From a bacterium (GTDB lineage Bacteria; Patescibacteriota; Minisyncoccia; 2-02-FULL-40-12; IGHO2-01-FULL-4-A): a stretch of 64,000 bases of DNA. Shown piece by piece: positions 57,129-64,000 of this stretch (position 1 is the stretch's first letter; every line of letters begins with the position of its first letter). The notes under the pieces were generated by a model that saw only the letters and a program-made list of their open reading frames with translations, did no database searches and was not told where the DNA came from. Made by a program: the position numbers and the translations under genes. The DNA lies in contig JAUYLN010000006.1 of the NCBI GenBank assembly GCA_030698885.1, forward strand, positions 1-64,000, written 5' to 3'.

Positions 57129-57258
57129 CTATAGTTTTCGCTTAGGGTCGGGAAAGAAAAATCTCAAAAATTATGATTTTAAATCAGCACACAATCATAG
57201 TCAGTTTAAATATTGGTAAAATACAAAAATAAAAAGAAGCCCCGCCTTTTCTATTAAC

Positions 57259-57277
57259 AAAAAACCCCCGAAGGGGT
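57259..57277 (-). terminator. Terminator of the 190-aa membrane protein gene
   Basis: On the minus strand ACCCCTTCGGGGGTTTTTT, a UUCG-type tetraloop hairpin. Confidence 0.75.
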
Positions 57278-57285
57278 CGGATAGC

Positions 57286-57858
57286 TTATGGGAAAATAAT
57301 TATTCCGCAGGCTATCGTTATAGCCACGAATGCGATTACATGCACTACGGCAGAGCCAGTTCTTGCATCATCGCTTTCAAAATCATGACGTTTGACATAT
57401 TCAACAGTGCTATCTTTTTTATTTACCACTTTCTTTTTCATGTGGAAATATCTAAAAGACCAGATGACAATACTTACTAGGATAAACCATGCAATGGTAC
57501 CACCCACAGCTCCCAATATGTCCGGTCCCATGATATGCCATACTATCAAGGCAACAGTTAGCTTGCCGGTATTTGTTTTAAGAAATTCGTCGGCTGCTAC
57601 CCCAAGCTCCTTGGCGGTGGCTGCGATTGCTACTCCAATGTTTTTGCCCAAATCTACCCACTTATTAAGTTCTTCGGGGTTGACTTTATCCACCAGAGAG
57701 GTGGCGGGGCTATTATTGTCCTTTTTCATTTGAGCTACCTGCAGGGCAAGCTGGGCTCTCTGTTCTTCGGTTAAGCCGTCAGTACCTATTATTGTTTGGG
57801 CAACACAAATAGAGGAAATAAAACAAACAAAAACCAATAGAATCAAGGCTTTTTTCAT
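57286..57858 (-). CDS. Exported/membrane hypothetical protein, 190 aa
   Basis: A cleavable-looking signal peptide (KKALILLVFVCFISSICVAQ) is followed by a helical exterior part (LTEEQRAQLALQVAQMKKDN, VDLGKNIGVAIAATAKELGV) and three hydrophobic helices (VALIVWHIMGPDILGAVGG, IAWFILVSIVIWSFRYF, VVHVIAFVAITIACGIIIF). AAGGAG upstream fixes the ATG. Family not recognised. Confidence 0.65.
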   Translation of the reverse strand: MKKALILLVFVCFISSICVAQTIIGTDGLTEEQRAQLALQVAQMKKDNNSPATSLVDKVNPEELNKWVDLGKNIGVAIAATAKELGVAADEFLKTNTGKLTVALIVWHIMGPDILGAVGGTIAWFILVSIVIWSFRYFHMKKKVVNKKDSTVEYVKRHDFESDDARTGSAVVHVIAFVAITIACGIIIFP

Positions 57859-57978
57859 TGCAGCTCCTTGTTTGTAAACTAACCGTAATCATATTAACAG
57901 ATAAATATTATGTTGTCAAATTATATCATTTATTGACGTGACTACTAAAGGCATGGATGCTAGAATTATCAAAATAAT

Positions 57979-58494
57979 ATGACTAGAAAACAAATTATTA
58001 AAAAGATGCTTGAGGCCGGGGTTATATACAAAGGCCCCATAAAACTTTCATCAAAAAAGAGAGCCGGTTTTTATTGCGATGTTAAAAGAGTATTCGGCTA
58101 TCCCGAATTATTAAATGCGCTTGCCGACGAAGTCGGCAAGCTGTTAACTAAAAAAATAACCTGTGTTGCCGGTTCAGGTTATGGCGGGCTTCCGTTGGCA
58201 TCAGTAGTAGCATCCAGGCACGGTCTTAATTTTATTGCCGTGAGAGAAAAACCAAAAAAACACGGCAAGGGCGGATTTGTTGACGGCTATGTTCCAAATA
58301 AAAAAGATAAGATTGTGATAGTAGACGATGTAATAACTACAGGCCAAAGCATTGAAAAAGTCTATGTAAACTTAAAAAAGTCCGGTCTAATTTCTGTGGT
58401 CAATATTTTGTGCGCAGTTGTTATCGTGAGGCGGGAAAAAGCAAAGTTGCAGATTCCTTATAAATATATCTTTGATATTAGGGAAATATTATAA
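57979..58494 (+). CDS. pyrE: Orotate phosphoribosyltransferase
   Basis: A 171-residue type I phosphoribosyltransferase that makes OMP from orotate and PRPP. The PRPP loop IVIVDDVITTGQSIEKV, the pyrophosphate loop VAGSGYGGLPLASVVAS and VREKPKKHGKGGFVDGY with catalytic lysines are present. It is somewhat short compared with the ~200-residue average but domains are complete. No other pyr gene is nearby, so salvage or scattered synthesis is possible. An extended -10 (TGC-TAGAAT at 57961) puts the transcript start a few bases before the ATG. Confidence 0.9.
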   Translation: MTRKQIIKKMLEAGVIYKGPIKLSSKKRAGFYCDVKRVFGYPELLNALADEVGKLLTKKITCVAGSGYGGLPLASVVASRHGLNFIAVREKPKKHGKGGFVDGYVPNKKDKIVIVDDVITTGQSIEKVYVNLKKSGLISVVNILCAVVIVRREKAKLQIPYKYIFDIREIL

Positions 58495-58544
58495 ACTGTT
58501 GTCATTTTTTAGAATAAAGAGTATTAGCGCATATTAAATAATAA

Positions 58545-58578
58545 ACAAGGGGCATCTTTGTACAAAGATGCCCCTTGT
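58545..58578. terminator. 34-bp perfect palindrome after pyrE
   Basis: ACAAGGGGCATCTTTG and its exact complement around a TA centre. No loop; it may terminate pyrE. Confidence 0.7.
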
Positions 58579-58611
58579 AATATTTGCCAGGATTAGTTTT
58601 TTTGTCAGATT

Positions 58612-58641
58612 TTTAACGCCTCAATTCATTGAGGCGTTAAA
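58612..58641. repeat. Inverted repeat, 14-bp arms
   Basis: TTTAACGCCTCAAT / ATTGAGGCGTTAAA with a 2-base centre; second of three stems in a row. Confidence 0.7.
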
Positions 58642-58666
58642 TTGATGAGATTGCAGGGTTGTTTAA

Positions 58667-58705
58667 TTTTTTGACGAGTTTGTCGAGGTTCAACCTCGTC
58701 AAAAA
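58667..58705. repeat. Inverted repeat, third of three stems
   Basis: TTTTTGACGAG / CTCGTCAAAAA with a GTCGAGGTTCAAC-type loop; it ends four bases before the next -35. Confidence 0.65.
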
Positions 58706-58709
58706 TACC

Positions 58710-58738
58710 TTGACATGTTAACAATAAAGTGCTAGGCT
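58710..58738 (+). promoter_or_regulatory. Promoter of the 117-aa protein gene
   Basis: TTGACA, 17-bp spacer, TGC-TAGGCT. Confidence 0.65.
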
Positions 58739-58778
58739 AGTTTTAGTTCTATAAATATTTTTGTCAGGAGGTTAAGCA

Positions 58779-59132
58779 TTGAAATCATCCATGGGCCCGT
58801 CTTTAAGTATTAAAAAGGATTTTTTTCTAAGAAAAGTAGCCAAATTACAGGCAGCTGTGCTGGCCCAAGCTATTGGCGATTTGGCTTATGGTTGGGGAAG
58901 TACTTTCTATAATGCCCGTACCTGGGTATTTGGAGAAACGGACGGGAGTTTTATGCGGGACCCCTTCTCTTTTATTAGGATTTGCCATGAGACAGAGAGA
59001 GACCCAGAGGTAATTCGGGCTAAAATACTTAGCCAGCTCAGTATTGCCAAGAGAGAAGTAGTTATTAATTACTGGCAGTCGGTTATGAAAAACAATTCAA
59101 ATTATAGGACTGGTTCTCGCAGCACCGCATAG
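58779..59132 (+). CDS. Hypothetical protein, 117 aa
   Basis: A soluble protein with N-terminal helix FLRKVAKLQAAVLAQAIGDL, an aromatic centre (YGWGSTFYNARTWVFGETDG) and a C-terminal helical part. Family not recognised. The TTG start is supported by AGGAGG seven bases upstream. Own promoter and terminator. Confidence 0.6.
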   Translation: MKSSMGPSLSIKKDFFLRKVAKLQAAVLAQAIGDLAYGWGSTFYNARTWVFGETDGSFMRDPFSFIRICHETERDPEVIRAKILSQLSIAKREVVINYWQSVMKNNSNYRTGSRSTA

Positions 59133-59146
59133 GCGGTGCTTTTTTG
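59121..59146 (+). terminator. Terminator overlapping the end of the 117-aa gene
   Basis: AGCACCGC / GCGGTGCT stem with ATAG loop and TTTTT. Confidence 0.85.
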
Positions 59147-59172
59147 CCCCGCACCTTTTATGTATCAGTCCT

Positions 59173-59224
59173 CGGTCCCACCGTGGCGGGACCGACCTTT
59201 ACCGATTACCAGTTACTAGTTACT
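59173..59224. repeat. CGGTCCC / GGGACCG inverted repeat and AGTTAC-type array
   Basis: CGGTCCCACCGTGGCGGGACCG followed by TACCGATTACCAGTTACTAG and TTACT; the second part is the same unit as in proS and upstream of gdhA. Confidence 0.6.
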
Positions 59225-59234
59225 TTGTTCGGGA

Positions 59235-59263
59235 TTGACACATGGTGGCCGTAGCACTATATT
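59235..59263 (+). promoter_or_regulatory. Promoter of the 113-aa protein gene
   Basis: TTGACA, 17-bp spacer, TATATT. Confidence 0.75.
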
Positions 59264-59293
59264 ATTGGTAGAGTCTTTAAAAAGAGGCTTATC

Positions 59294-59635
59294 GTGATTT
59301 ACAAAGACGGAATACCTCAAATCGTAGATGACGCAGTATTTTTTACCAGGCCGCTTTACTATCCCTATGCTGAAGGCGAAACCTGTAAGTTTCAGATTTT
59401 AAATGAAAAAGATGAGTTAAAAGAATGCGGTAACCCGCTTTCACGGCAAAACCCATTTTTTATATGTAATTCATGCCAGACTAAGATAGAAGATGCCATT
59501 GAATGGAACCGTTTGGCCGCCAAGTATAAGCGTAATAAGATTAAAAAAACGGCTTCCTCCGTTAGGAGAGCAGGATTTGAACTAGCATCACTTGAGCGGA
59601 GCGAATTCGGGCAAGATTCGCGAAGCGAGGAGTGA
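59294..59635 (+). CDS. Hypothetical zinc-binding-like protein, C-terminus formed by a palindromic element
   Basis: GTG start. The first ~90 residues have four Cys in CKFQILNEKDELKECGNPLS and FFICNSCQTKIEDAIEW, a plausible zinc site. The last ~25 residues (RRAGFELASLERSEFGQDSR) are translated from the left half of the inverted-repeat element at 59562, and AGFExA-type sequence is a typical artefact of reading an antisense tRNA 3' end. The original stop has probably been lost. Family not recognised. Confidence 0.5.
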   Translation: MIYKDGIPQIVDDAVFFTRPLYYPYAEGETCKFQILNEKDELKECGNPLSRQNPFFICNSCQTKIEDAIEWNRLAAKYKRNKIKKTASSVRRAGFELASLERSEFGQDSRSEE

Positions 59636-59836
59636 TGCGTACTTTAATGTACGTGAGCGACAAGCGACAAAGAAGTTTGCCTGAATTCACCCGCCCGAAG
59701 GGAAGTCCGAAAATGGATACTTTCGTCGTTGCTCCTTCCTCAATGTGGTTTAAACCACACTTTCGTCGTCGCGCCTAGAAATCATCTCATTTTCGGACTT
59801 CTCAACTTGATGAAAGTTCGAATCCTGCTCTCCTAA
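59562..59836. mobile_element. 275-bp composite inverted-repeat element with tRNA-3'-end-like arms
   Basis: 22-bp arms TTAGGAGAGCAGGATTTGAA CT and AGTTCGAATCCTGCTCTCCT AA, one mismatch. Inside: AGCATCACT / AGTGATGC, GAATTCGGGCAA / TTGCCTGAATTC, GAAGTCCGAAAATG / CATTTTCGGACTTC and GTGGTTTAAACCAC. GTTCGAATCC is T-arm-like, but no D-arm or anticodon arm fits. Confidence 0.55.
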
Positions 59837-60095
59837 GCATTAACTATTTTAAGCCACGCGATACACGCGTGGCGTTTGTTTTTATTTAGGCCGGTTGGTA
59901 TAATAAACCTGTATTAGAGATGTTTTCAAAACTCCATATTCGGCCATAATTTTTATATATGGCCTCCAACTTTGTGAAAATTTTTCAACAAAAGCTATGG
60001 CTTTGCCTCAAAATTTTCACTTCGTTTCGTCTCATATATAGAAATTCTATCTCGAAAGAAGGTTTTGAAACCATCTCATAAAAATCATTCTTAAA
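59636..60095. other. 460-bp region without gene before ftsK
   Basis: Filled by the rest of the 59562 element, a TATAAT-like box at 59898 and the 59917-60077 element. No protein gene supported. Confidence 0.6.
59917..60077. mobile_element. 161-bp MITE-like element, copy 2, upstream of ftsK
   Basis: Ends GAGATGTTTTCAAAACTCCA and CGAAAGAAGGTTTTGAAACC ATCTC match the 41432 element. Inner arms TGAAAATTTTTC / GAAAATTTTCA-type and apex AAAGCTATGGCTTT. It lies 18 bases before the ftsK start, inside its probable leader. Confidence 0.7.
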
Positions 60096-62330
60096 GTGCC
60101 TAAAAAGAAAAAAGAAAATAAAAAAAAGAAGATTGAGGATATAACCGATGAAAAGCGGGGACTTTCCCAGGAGACCAAGAACGGTGTCTGGGGTGTGGCA
60201 AGTTTTGGATTCGCCATATTATCGGTCTTGGCTTTTTGGGGTAAGGCCGGCGTAGCCGGGCAGGTTTTTGCTTCTGTCTCCAAGCTATTTTTTGGCTGGG
60301 GGATTTTTCTTATTCCGGTAGCTTTTTTAATACTCGGCATTTCTTTTATAAAATCATTTGAACGGCAGATTTATAAAAGCGCGCTCATAGGCACCTCTCT
60401 TTTTGTTTTAAGTTTTCTCGGGACCTTTCATATTGTGGGAGGGGGAGACCTCACTGAACGCATCAGTCAGGGAGGATATTTCGGCTTGGCTTTCGGGTAC
60501 CCCCTATTCAAGTCTGTCGGTTTTATTTCATCATTTGTAATACTTATTCTGGCTATTTTTGTTTCTTTTTTGGTGGCCCTGGATATTCCTTTTCATCGCG
60601 TGATATTTAAGAAAAAACTTGAAGAAGGAGAGGGGGATGAAGAAAGCGAAGAAGAGCAATCCGGACCCCTCAAAGACAATATTGTTATCAGGCAGGGCAA
60701 TAGGGTGGTTGATGACGCCAAGACTCAGAAGGAATCTCCGGCTCATGCAGCCGCTACCTTAGCTAAAAAGCAAGTTAAACCGGATGGTGAGCACGAATTT
60801 ATTATAAAATCTTCAAAATCCGGAAAATGGACATTTCCGCCCATGGAAATTTTGCATTCCGACAAAGAACAGCCAAGATTTGGCGATATTAACGCCAATG
60901 CAAATATTATCAAGAGAACGCTATCCAATTTTAGTATTGATGTTGAGATGGGCGAGGTTTCAGTTGGTCCTACTGTAACTCAGTTCACTTTAAGGCCAGC
61001 CGTGGGAGTTAAGCTGGCCAAAATAACTGCTCTCCGAAGCGACTTGTCTTTGGCCTTAGCCGCTCATCCGATAAGAATTGAAGCTCCGATTCCGGGTAAG
61101 TCTTTAGTTGGTATTGAAGTTCCTAATAAAAAATCCGCCACTGTCGGCTTGCGGGACATGTTTGAATCTGAAGAATTCAAGAAGAGCAGTTATCTTTTGC
61201 CTCTTGCTATTGGGCGCGACGTAGCAGGGTTTCCGATTGTTGTCGGCCTTGAAAAAATGCCTCATATGCTTATTGCCGGTGCCACTGGAACCGGCAAATC
61301 CGTATCTATAAATACGGTTCTTCTGTCGCTTCTTTATAAGCATTCCCCGGACATGCTAAAGCTCATATTGGTTGACCCTAAGCGAGTTGAACTTTCATTG
61401 TACAATCATATACCTCATCTAATTACGCCGGTTATCGTTGATACTAAAAAAGTGGTCAATGCTTTGCGCTGGGCAGTCAGAGAGATGGAACGCCGCTATG
61501 AAGTGCTATCTGAATCGGGGTCGCGCGATATTTTGTCTTATAATACAAAACAGGCCACTGCAGGTGACAATCTGATGCCGTTTATTGTCGTTGTTATTGA
61601 TGAGCTGGCTGATATCATGGCATCTCACGGCCGTGACGTTGAGGCGGCAATTGTCCGCCTGGCTCAAATGGCCCGCGCCGTCGGCATCCACCTGATAGTT
61701 TCTACCCAGAGGCCGTCGGTTGAGGTTATAACCGGACTTATTAAGGCCAATATCACTTCCCGTGTTGCTTTGCAAGTTGCGTCGCAGGTTGATTCCAGAA
61801 CTATCCTAGACGCATCCGGCGCTGAATCCTTGCTTGGCAATGGTGATATGCTTTTGCAAGCCGGCGACACCGCTAAGCTAAGGCGTATCCAGGGTTCTTT
61901 CGTTACCGAAAAAGAAGTTAAAGACGTAGTTAAATTCATTAAGCAGGAGGCTGAAAAATTGGAAGAAAATGAAACTGAAGAAGAGCAGGAGAATCGTTTG
62001 AGAATGGACCTGGAGCAAACCGTTGAGGCGTCGTTGGCCGGAACAGAAGGGGATGATGTAGATGACCTTTATCTGGAAGCTAAAGATGAGGTTGTGAGGG
62101 CAGGCAAGGCATCGGCATCATTTTTGCAGCGTAGATTAAAGGTTGGCTATGCCCGTGCGGCGAGACTTTTGGATGACCTTGAAAGAAAGGGCGTAATAGG
62201 TCCGGGTGAGGGCGCTAAGCCGAGAGATGTATTTGTAAAGCCGGAAGGCGTTGTTGAAGCTATGCCAGCTGATGAAATGCCGGGAGAAGAAGGCGGCGAT
62301 TCGCCGTCTGAAAAGACAGAGGAGATATAG
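60096..62330 (+). CDS. ftsK: DNA translocase FtsK/SpoIIIE
   Basis: A 744-residue septal DNA pump. The N-terminus is strongly basic (PKKKKENKKKKIEDITD), followed by four membrane helices to about residue 165, an acidic linker, then the motor: alpha domain, Walker A AGATGTGKSVSINTVLLSLL near 395, VDPKRVELSLYNHIPHLITP, Walker B VVVIDELADIM, STQRPSVEVITGLIKANI. The C-terminal gamma winged helix (SFLQRRLKVGYARAARLLDD) binds orienting DNA sequences. It hexamerises to clear chromosomes at division and may activate XerCD. Start GTG; the leader is occupied by a MITE-like element. Confidence 0.96.
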   Translation: MPKKKKENKKKKIEDITDEKRGLSQETKNGVWGVASFGFAILSVLAFWGKAGVAGQVFASVSKLFFGWGIFLIPVAFLILGISFIKSFERQIYKSALIGTSLFVLSFLGTFHIVGGGDLTERISQGGYFGLAFGYPLFKSVGFISSFVILILAIFVSFLVALDIPFHRVIFKKKLEEGEGDEESEEEQSGPLKDNIVIRQGNRVVDDAKTQKESPAHAAATLAKKQVKPDGEHEFIIKSSKSGKWTFPPMEILHSDKEQPRFGDINANANIIKRTLSNFSIDVEMGEVSVGPTVTQFTLRPAVGVKLAKITALRSDLSLALAAHPIRIEAPIPGKSLVGIEVPNKKSATVGLRDMFESEEFKKSSYLLPLAIGRDVAGFPIVVGLEKMPHMLIAGATGTGKSVSINTVLLSLLYKHSPDMLKLILVDPKRVELSLYNHIPHLITPVIVDTKKVVNALRWAVREMERRYEVLSESGSRDILSYNTKQATAGDNLMPFIVVVIDELADIMASHGRDVEAAIVRLAQMARAVGIHLIVSTQRPSVEVITGLIKANITSRVALQVASQVDSRTILDASGAESLLGNGDMLLQAGDTAKLRRIQGSFVTEKEVKDVVKFIKQEAEKLEENETEEEQENRLRMDLEQTVEASLAGTEGDDVDDLYLEAKDEVVRAGKASASFLQRRLKVGYARAARLLDDLERKGVIGPGEGAKPRDVFVKPEGVVEAMPADEMPGEEGGDSPSEKTEEI

Positions 62331-62340
62331 GCCTGGCCCA

Positions 62341-62395
62341 AATTCCTAGTTCCTAATTTCTAATTCCTAAACAATTTCTAAATTCCAAATTTTAA
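62341..62395. repeat. TTCCTAATTTCTAATTCC periodic repeat after ftsK
   Basis: TTCCTAGTTCCTAATTTCTA followed by ATTCCTAAACAATTTC and AAATTCCAAATTT; related inverted units occur upstream of lysS. Confidence 0.6.
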
Positions 62396-62399
62396 TATA

Positions 62400-62428
62400 A
62401 AAACCTCTCGCGAAAGCGAGAGGTTTTT
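62400..62428 (+). terminator. Terminator of ftsK
   Basis: AAACCTCTCGC / GCGAGAGGTTTTT with GAAA-type loop. Confidence 0.85.
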
Positions 62429-62627
62429 ATAAGGCATAAATAGACTTTGTGTTTTTTGTCAATATTTAATCATGTCTGGCAAATGTTAATATCACTAAAC
62501 AATTAAACATATTAACATTTTTAAAATGACATCTCCGAATTAGCATTGTTATTCTGCTCAAACGCTTCTGTCGGAGCCCCGAGCAATAACGTCGGGGTCA
62601 AGTTGTTAAATTGTTATTTTTTATTTT

Positions 62628-63668
62628 ATGCCAAAAATCAAAACCATTAAACCAATTTCAAAAATTTCTAGTGTTAAAGCCGTAGCTTCCAGCGGCGCTC
62701 TTGATCTGGCAGTCAAAGAAATTCAGGAGAAATTCGGCGACGGCTCAATAATGCGTTTGGGTGATGCTAAGAAAGTAGATGTCGATGTTATTCCGACAGG
62801 CTCAATATCTTTGGATGTTGCTTTGGGCGTAGGCGGAATTCCACGGGGCAGGGTAGTGGAAGTTTATGGTCCGGAAAGTTCAGGTAAAACTACGCTAGCT
62901 TTGCATGTGGTTGCAGAGGTTCAAAAAATGGGAGGCAAGGCGGCTTACGTTGATGCCGAGCATGCGCTAGATCCTGAGTATGCCAAAAAAATTGGCGTTA
63001 ATGTAGCTGACCTTTTAATATCACAACCGGACACCGGCGAGCAGGCTTTGGAAATCGTTGAAATGCTCGTCCGTTCAGGTGGCGTCAACATTGTTGTCGT
63101 TGACTCGGTAGCCGCTCTAACTCCGCGCGCCGAGATAGAAGGCGAGATGGATCAACAGCATGTAGGCACCCACGCCCGTCTTATGTCCCACGCTTTGCGT
63201 AAACTTACCGGAGTTATTTCCAAGACGAACACAACACTTCTTTTTATAAATCAGATAAGACATAAGATTGGAGTGATGTTCGGTAATCCGGAAACTACCA
63301 CCGGAGGACTGGCCCTCAAGTTTTATTCGTCCGTTAGAATAGAAGTCAGAAGAGCGGCCAAGATACAATCAGGTGATAAAATAATTGGAAATAGGGTGAA
63401 TGTTAAGATAGTAAAAAACAAAGTTGCCGCGCCATTTCAAGTTGCCGAATTTGATATTCTATACAATGAAGGAATTTCCCGTCATGCCGATCTGGTAAAT
63501 ACCGGAGTTAAATACGGAGTCGTTGCCAAGGCAGGAGCGTGGTATAATTTTGGCGAGACAAAATTAGGACAGGGGATTGAAGGTTCAAGGCAATTTCTAA
63601 AAGATAATCCCAAGGTGGCCAGGGACATAAATTCCGCTATAAGAAAGGCTGTCATCCAAATGGTGTAG
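62628..63668 (+). CDS. recA: Recombinase RecA
   Basis: A 346-residue RecA. Walker [16 protein letters not shown] near residue 82, [35 protein letters not shown], loop L1 [20 protein letters not shown], the L2 region [20 protein letters not shown]. The unstructured acidic C-terminal tail of E. coli RecA is missing; the chain ends soon after the C-terminal domain. The ~23-residue N-terminal basic extension ([20 protein letters not shown]) is longer than usual; an internal start near residue 20 cannot be excluded. No LexA-type box is seen upstream. Confidence 0.97.
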   Translation: MPKIKTIKPISKISSVKAVASSGALDLAVKEIQEKFGDGSIMRLGDAKKVDVDVIPTGSISLDVALGVGGIPRGRVVEVYGPESSGKTTLALHVVAEVQKMGGKAAYVDAEHALDPEYAKKIGVNVADLLISQPDTGEQALEIVEMLVRSGGVNIVVVDSVAALTPRAEIEGEMDQQHVGTHARLMSHALRKLTGVISKTNTTLLFINQIRHKIGVMFGNPETTTGGLALKFYSSVRIEVRRAAKIQSGDKIIGNRVNVKIVKNKVAAPFQVAEFDILYNEGISRHADLVNTGVKYGVVAKAGAWYNFGETKLGQGIEGSRQFLKDNPKVARDINSAIRKAVIQMV

Positions 63669-64000
63669 TCATTCCATAGATTAAGACCAAATTTAAGAAC
63701 GAAAAAACCCATGTCTATATGTGGGTTTTTTCGTTAAAATCAGAAACCTGTCAATAGCGGTTGGGGCTATTTTTTTTGCTTTATTTTTTAGTTCACAGCA
63801 TATAAATTTTAATGTTTTTATGGTCTATCGTTTGCATGTGATTAAACTAATAAACCTTAATAATGGTGCATAATTATTTCAGGGGCTTTAAATAGGTTTA
63901 ATTCTATAAAAATTTTTATTATTTTTAATTAAAATTGACTAAATTATCCAAGATAAAATTGCTGGGTATTGCCAGCTTCTTAGTTATCAACATCTTTTGA
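63669..64000. other. AT-rich end of window without supported gene
   Basis: After the recA terminator the 260 bases are AT-rich. A 21-codon TTG frame at 63935-64000 encodes a hydrophobic stretch (LSKIKLLGIASFLVINIF) ending in TGA; it has no ribosome-binding site and is not called as a gene. Confidence 0.5.
63699..63735 (+). terminator. Terminator of recA
   Basis: AACGAAAAAACCCA / TGGGTTTTTTCGTT, 14-bp perfect stem. Confidence 0.85.

Noticed and set aside
59562-59836. Intron-containing or giant tRNA
   Set aside because: Acceptor-like and T-loop-like pieces exist in inverted orientation, but no D-arm or anticodon arm fits.
63935-64000. Short hydrophobic ORF at the window end
   Set aside because: Only 21 codons, no ribosome-binding site and a stop at the last base; not enough to call a gene.

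Overview
The window looks like chromosome of a Candidate Phyla Radiation (Patescibacteria) bacterium, most likely a Parcubacteria-type lineage. Reasons: an AT-rich, compact genome with short informational proteins (RpoB 1053 aa, RpoC 1183 aa, GreA 151 aa); small conserved families that I associate with this radiation (DUF5674, a four-helix-like 111-aa protein, an HTH plus nucleotidyltransferase-like pair); a full set of rod-shape and division genes; and many short dispersed repeats between and even inside essential genes. TGA is used as a stop (e.g. at 7180-7182), so the code is standard. The lineage call is inference; no 16S gene is present.

Layout. 1-4.1 kb: 3' part of a sugar/sorbosone dehydrogenase-like beta-propeller, a glycosyltransferase, tgt and a hypothetical. 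4.2-11.6 kb: a UvrD-type helicase fused to a PD-(D/E)XK Fe-S nuclease, then mreB-mreC-mreD-mrdA (elongasome). 11.7-19.8 kb: greA, lysS, serS, alr, ftsQ, a GDPD-type phosphodiesterase and small unknowns. 19.9-23.3 kb: a PP2C-like membrane/propeller protein, nested hairpin elements, an HTH/nucleotidyltransferase-like pair, a tRNA remnant and tRNA-Val. 23.4-25.8 kb: a three-gene membrane module (DUF2157-type, polytopic protein, GDYXXLXY) bounded by twin palindromes. 25.9-28.7 kb: cysteine-free UDG, HAD hydrolase, tRNA-Ile, MazG-like protein, tRNA-Ala and a GGDEF protein. 28.9-36.2 kb: a beta-oxidation island (thiolase, fused hydratase/dehydrogenase, acyl-CoA dehydrogenase) followed by glutamate dehydrogenase. 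36.3-40.4 kb: rplU, rseP, small basic proteins, proS. 40.44-42.02 kb: 1.6 kb without a convincing protein gene, holding a strong promoter, a ~600-nt structured RNA candidate, a hairpin carrying the complement of the 16S rRNA 3' end, and a MITE-like element. 42.0-49.6 kb: two lytic transglycosylase-like proteins, mnmA, membrane proteins, rodA. 49.6-57.1 kb: rpoB and rpoC with structured leader and spacer. 57.2-64 kb: pyrE, small unknowns, complex palindromic elements, ftsK and recA.

How it fits together. MreBCD, PBP2, RodA, FtsQ, FtsK, Alr and the two transglycosylases describe a rod-shaped cell that makes and remodels its own peptidoglycan. RecA, the helicase-nuclease and UDG handle repair. 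The thiolase, multifunctional protein and acyl-CoA dehydrogenase would cover all chemical steps of one beta-oxidation cycle, which is unexpected in a lineage usually described as lacking lipid metabolism; GdhA links it to amino-acid carbon. No acyl-CoA ligase or electron-transfer flavoprotein is in view.

Non-coding signals are unusually rich. Promoters share an extended -10 (TGC then TATAAT-like). Several genes start within 6-8 nt of the -10, suggesting leaderless mRNAs. Long perfect palindromes, nested inverted repeats with shared termini, and ~10-nt-periodic repeats (also in frame inside mnmA, proS, alr, tgt and a glycosyltransferase) are the most unusual structure in the window.
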